Below, piece after piece: positions 10,141 to 21,500 of a stretch of 64,000 nt of DNA. Position 1 is the stretch's first letter. Every line of letters starts with the position of its first letter. Location: NCBI RefSeq assembly GCF_015706575.1, contig NW_024037064.1, forward strand, positions 8,285,606 through 8,349,605, in the 5' to 3' direction. The notes under the pieces were generated by a model. It searched no databases. It saw only the letters and a program-made list of their open reading frames with translations, and was not told where the DNA came from. Both the position numbers and the translations under genes were made by a program. Origin of the DNA: Patiria miniata. Lineage: Eukaryota; Echinodermata; Asteroidea; Valvatida; Asterinidae.

Positions 10141-10635
10141 CTGAGTGGTCTAAAACAAGTTTGCAATGCATAACAAAATCGTCAGTTTTGTAATACTTTG
10201 ATTGACCATAGTCATTATTTTCTATTGATTATTTTGTTACAATAAGTTCATTTGGTTTTGTTTGTAAAGTTTATTTTACTCTGAGACTCGAAAATTACAC
10301 TGCCTTTTTGGGGTTCTTAGCCTGCAAATTTCGAAACAAAGAAACGAAAACGATTAATAATTTCTCTAATGGTATCAATTATTCCAAAAGAAGTGGAAAA
10401 TGTTTGTTTCAGATAAGTGCTTAATAACTGAAGAAGAATCAATCTCCTTATACACAAACAGTCGAACCGTTCGCTAGAACATGACTTGTTATTCTTCTAT
10501 GTTGTGTGAAAATTTTAAATGGAATACTTGAGTGCATTCTTTGCACATTAACTCTTCACATTTTTCAAAGTAAAACCATTTCACCTCTGCCCTGTCTTTC
10601 TGACAGTTAGACACATCTTTTGTTTACATTGTTAC
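10141..10635. other. Intron, conserved between copies
   Basis: This aligns well with 50746-51231. I see no frame or element in it. Confidence 0.5.
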
Positions 10636-10805
10636 CTTCTCTTGACGAATGTCCTCCAAAGTAGCCGCTGTGTGGTACTCTGTTGGCGTGCCTTGAATGT
10701 GCGCGTCTGTGCGTGCCGTCTGCAAAGTTTTCTTGCCAGTAGAGAGGTTGCCGATACCTAGAGAAGGGTAACTTTTTGTTGCTCTCTTAACGGTCGGTTT
10801 TGCAC
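10636..10805 (-). CDS. 170-nt linker exon before ZU5 (copy A)
   Basis: Phase 1 in, phase 0 out, with a TTCCTTTAG acceptor and a GTAACA donor. Encodes AKPTVKRATKSYPSLGIGN onward and ends DIRQEK. It is low-complexity and basic, rich in Thr, with no known domain. Copy B (51232-51401) has the same length. It bridges the phase-1 linker and propeller exons upstream to the phase-0 ZU5-UPA-Death exons, so it is the point where the two gene halves meet. Confidence 0.65.
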
Positions 10806-11010
10806 CTAAAGGAACATCGAGATTTGACAATGAACAGCGTGAATAAAGAACTGTAAAGCAATAAAAGACAATTTAGAAAAGAGAAATATCTCGAAAAGAG
10901 GGTTATGTGCAAGTGTGTACCCTGGACCTTTTGAACTTTTTTTGGATTAGACAAATTAGAGGATTTGTTTTCATGGTTTGATTGTGGCTATTATGTGGCT
11001 TTACTGGACG

Positions 11011-11223
11011 ATGTGTGAGGACAGACCAAGTCTGTTGACAAAGCCCCTGTTACAGAATTGACAGAAGACGGATGGAGGTTGAGGATTATGACGCCTGGCG
11101 CGTCGCATCTCGTAAATGTCCGATCCTGTCAGTTCGACTGTCCGAGCTCCTCTCCTAATGAAAGCCCTCCACTCTGAACGATTTAGCGGTGTTGCTTCCA
11201 AGTTGTCTAATATCTTGGCAGCC
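11011..11223 (-). mobile_element. LINE family 1: ORF2 C-terminus with zinc finger
   Basis: Reads EATPLNRSEWRAFIRRGAR and then a C2H2-like CQFCNRGFVNRLGLSSH. This is the usual end of a LINE family common in invertebrates, where a zinc finger follows the reverse transcriptase. Copy B has an uninterrupted intron at the equivalent of 11010, so the element is specific to copy A. The apparent 118-residue frame at 11001-11357 is a chimera with the next element. Confidence 0.8.
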
Positions 11224-11227
11224 TTAA

Positions 11228-12225
11228 CCCTAAAAGAGCCGAGCTTTAAGGACTTTTGAGCCTTGGGTCTGGCGTGGCATCTTTTGATACCAAAAACAAA
11301 ACATTCCGACCATGAGTTACCGCACAGCGAAACATTTTTTGGTGCATATTGGTGCATATGAATAATTAAACCATTGCTATGACGTCACAATATTGTTAAA
11401 AGTGTGGATTCGGAACTACGAATCTGTTACGCTGGTCACAAAGTGTGGATTCGGAACGAAGAATCTTTAGTTAAGTGTGGATTCGGAATTACGAATACAC
11501 ACTTTGAACACGTCGGACAATTGTTCTCTATAATGAGCATTAATAGGACCGTATGCGTGAAAATTTCCTTTCGAAATTACCAATGCATCTTCACTGTCAG
11601 ATTCTCCGCCGTCACTGCAATACCTACTTCGAGTCAGAAAGAAATCTCGTCTGAACTATCAATTTGTCGACTGAAGGAGCCGAGACAAATGTTGCAACCT
11701 GACGCCACTCTTTTTTCTCCATATATCATCTCAATGAAGGGCATTCATTGCAAAATTCATGATCAGACATGAATCTGGGACTGAGAAATATTTCAAATTT
11801 TGTTAGAAAATACTTTTAAAAAATTCTTGACTCTCCATAGACTTTGTACACAATCGCGAAAGTGGCGTCAGGTTGCAACATTCATCCCAACTCTTTTCAT
11901 CTCCACTCACTGTTAATGCCTAATACGTCTGTTGACGCAATGGTTTAAGTCGAAGAATACACTCGCAAGTGTGGATTCTTAATTTACGAATTCACTCGGC
12001 GCTTCGCGCCTCGTGAATTCTTAAATTACGAATCCACACTTTCTTGTGTATTCTCCTTAACTGAATTAGCCGGTATGTTCATATTAAATTTGTCTATTCA
12101 TGTCCCAATTTTCGGAATTTGTCGTCACCCAATGACCGGGATTCGAGGTATTAATCCGCCCGCCCCACCCCGGGATATGAGATAATTATTAAAAATATAA
12201 ATGAAATTACCCGGCCCTTTTAGGG
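11228..12225. mobile_element. piggyBac-type nonautonomous element, TTAA target site
   Basis: Terminal inverted repeats CCCTAAAAGAGCCG and CGGCCCTTTTAGGG are flanked by TTAA at 11224-11227 and 12226-12229. TTAA duplication with CCC termini is diagnostic of piggyBac-like elements. The LINE sequence continues directly on each side, so it landed in the LINE. Inside are three direct AGTGTGGATTCGGA repeats (11403-11490), a second inverted repeat (about 11690 with about 11865) and a hairpin near 11969. No transposase is present. The 122-residue frame at 11404 looks like chance. Confidence 0.9.
11969..12042. repeat. Imperfect 28-bp-arm hairpin
   Basis: Arms start AGTGTGGATTCTTAATTTAC and end in its near complement, around a GC-rich loop GGCGCTTCGCGCC that can itself fold. 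The arm sequence matches the direct repeats at 11403-11490 in the same piggyBac-type element. Confidence 0.7.
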
Positions 12226-12240
12226 TTAAGATGATGCTAA

Positions 12241-13443
12241 GGAAGTCTGTGGACCATGACACGTTACTGCATCGTCTTCAGTATAGATTCGGTGTTACAG
12301 GAACCGCACTTGACTGGTTCATGTCATATGTTTCCAACAGGACAAGCCGTGTTACTCTTAATGGAGAGGTCGACTAACACTGCTGTTCTTCGCTTCGGCG
12401 TCCCCCAAGGATCCATCATAGCCCCTCAGCTATTCTCACTGTACATTTCACCAGTTGGGGACCTTCTACGACGGCATGAGGTCAAATTCCATCTTTACGC
12501 TGACGACATTCAGATCTATGTCTCTTTTGACCCCTCAATTCCGAATGAAGCAGAATGTCGCCTCTTAAATCTCTCGAACTGCATCAAAGACATTCAGTCT
12601 TGGATGCTAGCCAACAAACTCCAACTGAATGAGGACAAGACAGATTTCTTCATTGCTTCATCTCAGCACAACTCCAAACGTCTCGGTCGTCTTACCCTCA
12701 ATATAAACAATAAACCATTCCGGCCATTATCTTCAATCCCTAACTTGGGTGTTATCTTTGACAGCACAATGTCCATGCATGAACATGTCACTTCAGTCTG
12801 CAGATCGGCGAATTGTCATGTACGTAATATCACCAGAATGAGAAAGTACATCGATGTCGATTCTTGTCATGCAGCTGCCCGTGCCCTCGTGCTATCAAGA
12901 ATCAACTACTGCTACTCACTACTCAACGGACTCAAGCAATTCGATCTGGCCCGCTTGCAGAAAATTCAAAAAAGAACAGCTCGGGTCATCTTCTCCCTTC
13001 CAAGACACACTCACACATGCCCACTTCTTCAGCAGCTTCATTGGCTCCCGGTTGAGAAATGCATCATATACAAGACAGCCTTAATAATGTACAAAGTGAC
13101 CACTAACTCATCTCCAGAATACATTTCAAGCTCACTGGATCTTACAGCACCGGCACGAAGAAACTTACGCTCCCAGGGCAACCTACGTATTCCTCGCACT
13201 GCAAGGAAAGCAGGAGATAAGGCCCTCACTGTGGCGGGTCCAAGAATCTGGAACTCCATCCCACAATCAGTTCGATGCTCCACCTCAATACATATGTTTA
13301 AATCCTCACTTAAGACCTACCTGTTCACTTGATTCATGTTAATGTTCTTTTTTGGTTTTTCCTACTATCAGAGGTGTCCTTGGTTGCGCTTTGTAACCTT
13401 TGGAAAAGGCGCGTTATAATGTTGTTATTATTAATATTATCAT
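12241..13443 (+). mobile_element. LINE family 2 (L2/CR1-like), 5'-truncated, RT half and 3' tail
   Basis: Codes for reverse transcriptase motifs FGVPQGSIIAPQLF and LYADDIQIY, then LGVIFD, the thumb region and a C-terminal FKSSLKTYLF, typical of L2/CR1-like LINEs. The long frame at 12256-13332 is only right from about 12375; the RT sequence before it (VDHDTLLHRLQ) is in another frame, so one frameshift lies there. The 3' tail ends in a TTATTA-rich repeat. It sits within LINE family 1 with TAAG on both sides as a possible target duplication. Confidence 0.85.
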
Positions 13444-14745
13444 TAAGTCCTTATACCGCAGTTTAGGACCGTCAGCTCGCCGCTTTCGTTCAAAGAGTTC
13501 GCCCTAGAATACAGGCCCAGGAAGTCTTGACTCATTCATCCGTTCTAGATGCCCAGCCCATCTCAACAGGGCAGTAAGGATCATAGACTCAACACCTGGC
13601 ATGCTGCCACGTTCAAGGACCTCCACATTTGTCACACGGTCCTTCAGAGAAATTCCAAGGATTTGTCTCAGGTGTCCTAGCTGGAACTATTTAATTTCCT
13701 GATTTGTCGTCTATATAGGATGTACATGTCATCAGCTGAGTTCAGGGATGTAGGACAAGGGCACGACAGACCTTGCTCCTTGTGGTTTTTAGAACATTTA
13801 GAAAACGTGTTTGGTCTAAACAAATTTACCTTGCAATAGGACCAAACACATTTTCGCCTTTGCTCCAGCTTGGATGCGATTAAAATCTCGGCATCAAGAG
13901 TGTCCTGGAATGTACCTGTACCCGTTATATGGAATGACGGGTGAGTAGAGGGTTCGCCAGGTGCTGACGGGTAAAGCACTACTTTTGTCTTTTTAATGTT
14001 AAAAGCGAGACCAAACTTCTGAGAGGCTTTAGCAAAGTGGTTGGTGACCTCCTTGTTGTCCGCGAAGGTGTGAGCCACGAGGGCAGAGTCGTCAGCAAAG
14101 AGCAGCTCTCTAACACAGACCTCCCTCTCGCCTTTTGTTCAGAGTCTTGTCAGATTAAATAACTTACCATCGTGTCGGTGGCGAATTAATAAAGACACCA
14201 GAACTTAGTTCGTCTGCCAGAGTCCTCAGATTTGCTGTCAGGAACAGGAAGAACAGGGATGGTGCTGAGACACACGCCTGTTTTACTCCATGGGAGATCT
14301 CAAAAGGGTCAGTCATTGATCTGCCACATGAGACCCTACCGACCATGCCTTCGTCAAATCCTCGAATGATGTCAACAGAACTCTTTTGATAGTCAAAGTA
14401 TTTAAATAGGCCCCACAGTACAGTGTCTATGGAATCGAAAGACTTCGAAGAGTCAACAAAGACAACAAACAGAGATTGATTCTGCTCCATAGTTTTCTCC
14501 GTAACTGCCGGAATGCGAATTTCATATCAGTTGTAGTTTTCTTAGCTTCGAAAAAGCCACACTTCTTTTTCGAGCGATTTCGAGCCGTTTGCCACCGAGA
14601 TTGTATTGCCACACTCGCTTCTTCCACCCTTCCTCTTGTAGATGGGGACAATAGTTGCATCTTTGAAATGTTGGGGTAATTGTCATGTCTCCCAGCAAAG
14701 CTGAAACAGGTGCAACAGATTGGCGATGTTTATTTCAGTGTACTG
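13444..14745 (-). mobile_element. LINE family 1: reverse transcriptase, interrupted copy
   Basis: Minus-strand remains run from HFKDATIVPIYKRKG near 14700 through EQNQSLFVVFVDSSKSFDSI, SHGVKQACV and the RT box LLFADDSALVAHTF (near 14100) to KKTKVVLYPSAP. Several frame changes break it. It continues, beyond two insertions, in the zinc finger at 11011-11223. The same family occurs at 26520-27540 and 61145-62100. Confidence 0.8.
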
Positions 14746-14747
14746 CT

Positions 14748-15330
14748 GATCAACGGTGTCCCCGTGTTGCACGTGAGAAAGTGAAGAAGTGACTGTTAAA
14801 GCTCCACCTATGGGTTAGTGAGCATAGCAATGTTGATTTTCTGTGTAATACAGGAAGCAGACTAATAGGACGGTAATCATGGGTTTCAGAATGTTTACAA
14901 ATGGCCTTAAAAGACAGTGACAGCAGACCCCATTTTCCAAGACGAAGGAGATACCGAGGTATCAAAGACATGTTAAATAGCTTGGACAAATCTACAGAAA
15001 GTTCGGGGGAACACGTTTTCATTGCAGCAACGACAGCGATTACATCAGGGCCAGTTTTGGAAGCTTCCATGGTATAAAATATTTTAGCAACTTTCTTTGG
15101 AGTGATGATATGATAAGACCTGTTCGGTAGTGCGAGAAGGAAAAGCAGAGATGGGGTGTCCATCATCACGATGTGTGGAATTAGACACAAAGTTGATTCA
15201 AAAAAGGTTTGCCTTATGTGATTTAGCAGCAATGACTTTAGGTTTATAAAAGAGAGCAGGAATGGAAGACGTGTTTGGGTTAAGAACGCTGATGGCAATC
15301 TCACAAAAGTCCAATAGAGCCGGTCAGGTA
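14748..15330 (-). mobile_element. LINE family 3 fragment (RT N-terminal part)
   Basis: Contains TPKKVAKIFYTMEASKTGPD, then CSPELSVDLSKLFNMSL and HDYRPISLLPV, which mark the start of a Jockey/CR1-type reverse transcriptase. About 290 bp at its 5' side recur nearly unchanged at 17458-17756. Confidence 0.7.
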
Positions 15331-17220
15331 TTGACGATCTCAGTCAGCTTCGGTAGAAATGTGGCCATGTGCAGTTTGATTGTCCAAGCTGGAATTATGT
15401 CAAGATGACACGATTTGGCCGTTGAACTATTGATGACTTTATGGAGGTATTCATCAGGGATCGGCTGGAAATGAGCGAAGTGAATGTTGGGGGGATGTGC
15501 TTGTGTGTCAGCAGGTGAAGTTAAATCAACTTGTAGGTCATCCAAGTGAGAACGGATAGTCGTAATTTTGTCGGTGAAAACTTTGCAGAAATTGTTAGCA
15601 AGAACTACTGGTGAGTCCTAAATCGACGGCATTGACCGGGGTTTGCCAGTGAGATCATTGACAATGCGAAAGACTTCCTTGGGGTGGAGCCCATCAGCGA
15701 ATCGCAATAAAAATCTGATTTGGCTTTAATGAGGACTTCAGCAAGTTTGCATTTGCATTGGTCGTAAGTTGTACGGTCAGTGACGAGTCTAGACTTTCGC
15801 CACTTGCGTTCTGCGCGACGGCGTCTGCGTCGCGCGTCATCCACGTCGTTGTTGTACCACTTTGGTTTGATGCGTTCGGGCTTAGGTTTTGAAGTTGAAA
15901 CAGGTGCATGGAGGTCGAGCGCATGGTTAACTGCAGAGTTAAATGCTCTAACGATCGTGTCAACATCACCCTCACAGGTGACATCACGGAGACAGTCCGA
16001 CAAATCACGAGCAAAAGCATCATGATCAATGTTGCGAAAATTACGGAATTTTGCTGCCAGGATAATAGGCTGAGGTTTAACAAAGTGAAGTTTACAATTG
16101 ATAACAACGTGGTCCGAGAAGCCATTCATGTCAATTATGCAATCACTAATCAGTTCATCGTCATCAGATCTTCCTTGAAGGATAATGCCATCTAAGATGT
16201 GTCCTAGCTTGTGGGTGGGACCTGAAACGAGTTGTTTGAGTCCATGAGCAGCTAGCGTAGAGTGGACATGAGACGTATCCGATTTGTGGGGACAGTCAAA
16301 GTGAATGTTAAAATCGCCCAGACAGATTACTTTTCCAGGCAATTCATCCAGGTATTCGATGAACCTGTCAAAGTCAGTGAGAAATGTCGACTTCTTAAGA
16401 TTGTTTCTCGCAGATGGAGGGGGTCTGTAGATGACGGCAAAGTGAAAGTTATGCATGGTATCAGATATAAGAGCGTACTTGTGCTAGCTTCAAAGTTATC
16501 GCATGGGGCATGTACCAAATGAAGCTCATCACGAAAGATAACAGCAATACCTCCATGTTTGTCCCCAGGGCGTGGAATATTAATACATGTAAACCCTGGT
16601 GGGGTTATTTCATTGATGACTACTTGATCATCAATGTCAAGCCAGGTTTCTGTTAGGAGCATTATGTCAATGTTCTGAGATATGATGTAGTCACAAATGA
16701 TCAGGGATTTGTTGCAGGCAGAGTGGACATTCCAATGAGATACGTTTAGAGTGCTGGAATAGTCTTTTGAGGGACTGCGTTGTGTCGCAGATGGTTGCAG
16801 ACAGTTTTGGACGTTTGAAGTGTTCTTGGTCTTACGGTGGCGTATGTGAGAGCCGGCACGCCAACTTCGTAGATGCAAACACTCCCAGCTGTTTAAGATT
16901 ATGGAACATTTGGGTTGGCAATGCACACAAGTTGTTGCCATGTTTTATTGCAAGAAGTTCGGATGTAGTGTACATGTACGTAGCTGTCATTGAATTTGTT
17001 CGATCAAGCTGTTCGCTTTCATTCAAAGTGACGTAATAAGCAGAGTCTAGCATTGTTGTATTTCTGGTGATGACAATGCCCGATGGATTGAATGCAGACC
17101 AAATGTTCACGAGACTTACTGTCAGCAGGGCGATAAAAAAACATCATGAAATGTTCCAGCAGACCGAGTCCGATTGTCTTCAACAGGTCCTAGCTGATGC
17201 ACTACACCATGTTTGACAGC
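15331..17220 (-). mobile_element. LINE family 2-like: endonuclease and 5' part
   Basis: The minus strand encodes an APE-type endonuclease with NVSHWNVHSACNK, LLTETWL, DKHGGIAV, VIYRPPPSA, LGDFNIHF and FSDHVVI in the right order, then a basic linker (DDARRRRRRAERKWRKS) and the RT start DLQVDLTSPADTQ. Catalytic endonuclease motifs remain, but the reading moves between frames near 16450 and 15600, so it is inactive. The 5' leader probably reaches about 17220. Confidence 0.85.
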
Positions 17221-17327
17221 ATGTCAAAAACTGGATCAGGATTTTACAGGCAAACAACCTATATCATAGAGGTTTTCTGGATCAGATTCTCTTAGCGGCA
17301 GCAGCAAAAACAGCGCCCTATCTACAT

Positions 17328-17455
17328 TATTGTAGATTGGGCAGCAAATTCGTGCCATTCCGTGGAATGTTTTTACGTGGTGGTGGTTATTATGTGGCTC
17401 CACATGGCTTTACATAGGCATGTGAAAAGGCAACAATAATTCCAGCTCAGCGGTT
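17328..17455. repeat. ~130-bp dispersed repeat, unit 1
   Basis: About 130 bp containing GATTGGGCAGCAAATTCGTG and GGTTATTATGTGGCT recur at 18797-18928 with roughly 90% identity. The motif ATGTGGCTTTAC also occurs in the introns near 10990 and 51600. This looks like host intron sequence that was duplicated locally. Confidence 0.7.
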
Positions 17456-17457
17456 CA

Positions 17458-17756
17458 GGGCGATTTCATCAGGGTCAGTTTTGGAAGCTTCCATGTTATA
17501 AAATATTTTAGCAACCTTCTTCGGAGTGATGATATGATTAGACCTGTTCTGTAGTGCGAGAAGGAAAAGCAGAGATGGGGTGTCCATCATCACGATGTGT
17601 GGAATTAAAAACAAAGTTGATTCAAAAAAGGTTTGCCTTATGTGATTTAGCAGCAATGACTTTAGGTTTATAAAAGAGAGCAGGAATGGAAGACGTGTTT
17701 GGGTTAAGAACGCTGATGGCAATCCCTCCGAATCCAATAGTGCCGGTCAGCCTTTC
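17458..17756 (-). mobile_element. LINE family 3 fragment, duplicate of 15038-15330
   Basis: Nearly identical to the 5' part of the fragment at 14748-15330 (IPHIVMMDTPSLLFLLAL). The LINE endonuclease remnant lies between the two copies. This suggests rearrangement after insertion. Confidence 0.75.
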
Positions 17757-17825
17757 TAAATTGGAATCAGTACGGTAAAAAATAGATAAATACAATGTTT
17801 ATAAACTATAACGAACTATAAGTAC

Positions 17826-17876
17826 CTTGAACAGGACGGTAGACTGGGGACGCACTTGAATATCCTGAGGACGCAG
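17826..17876 (-). CDS. 51-nt phase-1 linker exon (copy A)
   Basis: Phase 1 in and out, with a TTTGTAG acceptor and a GTACTT donor, encoding ASSGYSSASPVYRPVQ. The intron just upstream (GAGAAATAcCTCAAAAAGAG type) matches those upstream of the 170-nt exon (10.86 kb) and at 52.26 kb, so this is a paralogous exon unit. Splicing to 10805 keeps frame. Confidence 0.45.
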
Positions 17877-18796
17877 CTACAAAGCAACAAAAGGTAACAA
17901 TGAGACAAGAGAAATACCTCAAAAAGAGAGCTGGGTGTAGAAGAAATATATTTTGTGGATTGGGCTGCAGTTTAGTGGCACTGCGTTGTATGGAAGTGGT
18001 CGTAGTTATCATTATTTTGCTTTAAATGCTTCAACATGGATGGGTTGCGAGAAGCTTTGATTCACTTGTATATATTAATCTTTAACTAAAAAAAGGAATT
18101 TTACTGATAAATACGTCCCTAAGAATGATTTCATCAAAACGTTTCAAATTAAATAAAAACCTCACCGACCGACCTCCGACCAACTGTATGCAACGAATGT
18201 TTTTTTTTTTTTTTTTTTTCAATCTTCGAGAAGTATTATTCGAGTGAACGTTGTTTTTATTTTAATTTGCAAGTGGCGTATCATATTCGTCTTCTTTGGT
18301 AATCACGAAATACTTGTCCTTGAACCATTCCATTTATGACTCGATTGAAACGTCATTTCATACAATAATTTTAAAGTAGATGCAAGAAGTTTCTTCATAT
18401 GTATTGAAATTAAAATGACTGAACATATAACTTTAATGCTCGATGGATATTTCATACAAGAAAGGTGACTATTATGACTAAATAACCTGTGTACGTGCAT
18501 CTTCACCTGAGCATGCAGGCCTAACTGTAAAGAACAAGTAATACAATGTTGGAAAGAAATGTATCTCTACTAGAGAGGGGCAAGGGGAGGGGCGCTTACA
18601 ATAAAAAAAAACGGGGTGGAGAGAAAAAAGGGGACAAAGAGGAGCGAAATCATTTGCTGTTAGTCTAATGAGGGATGCCTCTGCCCACCCTCGAATTTAT
18701 GATAAATGGAGAATGTACTGGAGAAGTGTGCTTCGCCCCTCTTGAAAGAAATCCTGGCTACGCACATGTTAGTGTGTACAATTTCTTCAGCTGGAC

Positions 18797-18928
18797 ATCA
18801 TTGTAGATTGGGCAGCAAATTCGTGCCATTGCGTGGAATGTTTTCTACGTTATCGTGGTTATTATGTGGCTTCACATTGCTTTACATAGGCATGTGAAGG
18901 GGCAACAATAATTCCAGCTCAGTGGTCC
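18797..18928. repeat. ~130-bp dispersed repeat, unit 2
   Basis: Same orientation as 17328-17455 and about 90% identical to it. Confidence 0.7.
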
Positions 18929-19168
18929 TGGGCGGTCTGGACTTAAAGGGTACTAAGAAACTAGTCGTCGCGGGCTGGAATAAACTTTCTGCTTTTGTTT
19001 GCTACTAAAGAGAACCACGATCTCCTAATGCAGAAGGAGTGGCAATTGGAGGGAGACATGCATCATATTTTAAGGACTGAAGGAACCCCCTCCGACTGAC
19101 CCGCTGGTAAATACTTCAGCCTTTGTAAACTTAAGAAATGTTTTTTTGGGTTTTTTTTGGTAAGGCCT

Positions 19169-19419
19169 GTTTCAGACGTCATGCTTATGCCGTGTCGAAT
19201 TCAAATAAACTCAAATTTTATTTATTCGACACGGCACAAGCACGATGTATGAAACCAATTTTGATTTCGGCTCGGCAGAAGACTTTAGCTCGACAGGGTC
19301 TGCCGTGCTTATCAATTTAGTACGGCAGAAGCACGGCGCGGTCTCAAACGTCGTGCTACTGCCGTGTCGAATAGAATTGAAATTGTATTCGACACAGCAG
19401 TAGCACGACGTTTGAAACC
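19169..19419. repeat. Two adjacent fold-back palindromes of one family
   Basis: First palindrome: arms 19169-19200 and 19223-19254. Second: arms 19340-19373 and 19386-19419, nearly perfect over 34 bp. Both share the core GTCGTGCTACTGCCGTGTCG or close variants. No transposase is present. They look like short fold-back MITEs, perhaps two insertions or one element with both ends palindromic. Confidence 0.75.
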
Positions 19420-20551
19420 GTTCGTCATGCTAATGCCGTGAACATCGTTTATAATTAGGAATGCACATGCCCGAAACGTGTGTACGAGTAAAGAAATAAC
19501 AAACGCATCAACTATATGGCGACTTGCATAGAGAATTTTCAAGAATCATAGGGATGCACACTACCTGTAAATGGGCCTTAACCCATCCGCCGAGCTCAAG
19601 AATAAAAGTTATACCCTCAAAATATTAAATATTAGAGAGTTCCGAGAGCCAGAAATATGGGGAATTGAAGAGATAATGTCAATGAACCTCTTGGCCCGGA
19701 CTTGGGGCTTCCAATTCCCTGCATGTTTGACTCGAAACTGGTGCTATTGTGCAATGTTGTGGAGGGACCATTTTTTAAGATAGCTCAGTACTTTTCCGCT
19801 TAAAAAAATATAGGACGTCTTCTTTGAGTGAGAATTTCTCGAAAAGTCAACGGTCAACCCACCAAAAATTAAAAAGAAAGTGGCACACAATAGCTTTCGT
19901 TCGGGAGTAAGTACTTAATTAATAAGGAGTGCCCGCTAAATCAAAATTCGTTTTCTTCGTGCAACTCTAATCTAATTGATTAAGATCACAAAATGACGTT
20001 TTTGACTGTGACTGTTAATATTACAGCATATAGAACAAACCCTTAGTGCCTGCTAAACGCCTGATGAAGTGATGACAAGTTTGAATGGAAATAATATTGA
20101 AAAACTATTCGACCCAACGTGTTGATGACAAATATTTGCCAATGCCGCATCAGATATTGTGTTTAAGAGTGCTGGCCTCAGGTCCAATGCTTCACTTGCG
20201 ATTAGCTTGCACCGCGACTGAACAAGCTTTGCCCAGCGTTCGTCGGAAGCGTCCGCGGTGTTATTAGACCTAATAGTGACAAGCATGCTGTGCAAATAGC
20301 CCGAACAGTAAAGTAACTTCATGCGGCCATAACATGCAAATCAGTTCACTTACATTGACGGACTCGTACCATTTTAAATAGAAACTCATTATATTTCGCG
20401 TAGTACTTCCATGCAAAGGATTAGTTTGATGCAGTTCAGTGCAAGGGTTTCAAACCTAAAGCCAACCAAAAGGCAAAAGCAATATAGGGCTCCCTTACAA
20501 ACCATATTTTGATAACTAATTTATTCTTAACTTCAAAAATATAATTTTCAC

Positions 20552-20645
20552 CTTGTGATTGCTCCTCGGACACATCTGTGCCGAGTTTACTCTCCGTTTG
20601 GAACGAACTAGGTTTGAATTCTTCGTCCACGTCTGTTTCACTCGT
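20552..20645 (-). CDS. 94-nt acidic linker exon (copy A)
   Basis: Phase 0 in, phase 1 out, between TTTTTCGCAG and GTGAAA. Encodes ETDVDEEFKPSSFQTESKLG and then TDVSEEQSQ. Copy B (57550-57643) has the same length and frame. Related phase-1 exons occur at 31726 and 33300 (DEELKTPVE, NKEFKTLVE), so these form a family of Glu/Lys-rich linkers. The phase-0 entry does not match the phase-1 exit of the exon at 26304, so an exon may be missing between them. Confidence 0.55.
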
Positions 20646-21075
20646 CTGCGAAAAATTAATATAATATATATTAAATATATTGATGGATGAACAAATTACG
20701 AGTTACTTTCACTATATTTTGCATGTTTATCCAACAAGTAATTTTGTCTTAAGATCATATCCAATGTCCCATCACGTTGGTAGGTCCACAGTTTTCAAAG
20801 ACAATTTACCCCTCGTGGTTGGCAATTTCAATTTTGCCAACGACCTTTCATCATGCCAGCTTTAGTTTTTATATTTTTCTTATAACATTTCATGGGAATT
20901 CCATTTTGCCTACTATAATTATTTTATGCTGTGACAGTTTTGAAGTACTCGTACAACTCGAGAATACACAAGTACTCGGCCCGTACTCGACTATCTATGG
21001 AATTCCATCTCTGCCAAGTTACACGGCGCATGTTTGGGAGATCCAAGCAAGAATCCCAAACATGCGCCGTCGACG

Positions 21076-21500
21076 GCGCATTGTCGCGTCGTGCCGTCGC
21101 ATAGTCGCGTCGTGCCGTCGCATAGTCGCGTCGTGCCGTCGCATTGTCGCGTCGTGCCGTCGCATAGTCGCGTCGTGCCGTCGCGTCGTGCCGTCGCATT
21201 GTTTTGTACTGTTTGTATAGGGCCGTCGCATTGTCGCGTCGTGCCGTCGCATTGTCGCGTCGTGCCGTCGCATTGTCGCGTCGTGCCGTCGCATAGTCGC
21301 GTCGTGCCGTCGCATTGTCGCGTCGTGCCGTCGCATAGTCGCGTCGTGCCGTCGCATTGTCGCATTGTCGCATTGTGGTTTTTAAGGTCTCTAGCCGATT
21401 ACGCCGTCAACGGCGCATTGTCGCGTCGTGCCGTCGCATAGTCGCGTCGTGCCGTCGCATTGTCGCATTGTCGCATTGTCGCATTGTCGCATTTTATAGG
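21076..21500. repeat. 21-bp minisatellite, left arm
   Basis: Unit is GTCGCGTCGTGCCGTCGCAT plus T or A. About 15 units lie in three blocks split by short unique spacers, ending in a run of GCATTGTC-type 8-mers. As 21 is a multiple of 3 and the unit lacks stops, several frames stay open (for example MRRHDAT). These frames are not genes. Confidence 0.92.

Larger units (their letters stand above)
17877..20551. other. Intron with repeats
   Basis: Holds a poly(T) run (about 18201-18219), a purine-rich tract (18573-18650), the second 130-bp repeat and the double palindrome at 19169-19419. Around 18940-19100 it weakly resembles 51680-51830. I see no exon. The NHL-like exons that copy B has in the corresponding place (52.5-53.7 kb) are absent. 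Confidence 0.5.

Noticed and set aside
11001-11357. 118-residue minus-strand protein
   Set aside because: Chimera of a LINE zinc-finger end and the inner sequence of a piggyBac-type element.
15780-16522. Plus-strand frames over the LINE endonuclease
   Set aside because: Shadows of the minus-strand LINE coding sequence.
20924-21441. Several overlapping frames of 110-150 residues with Arg-rich heptads
   Set aside because: They are the stop-free 21-bp minisatellite read in different frames and strands.
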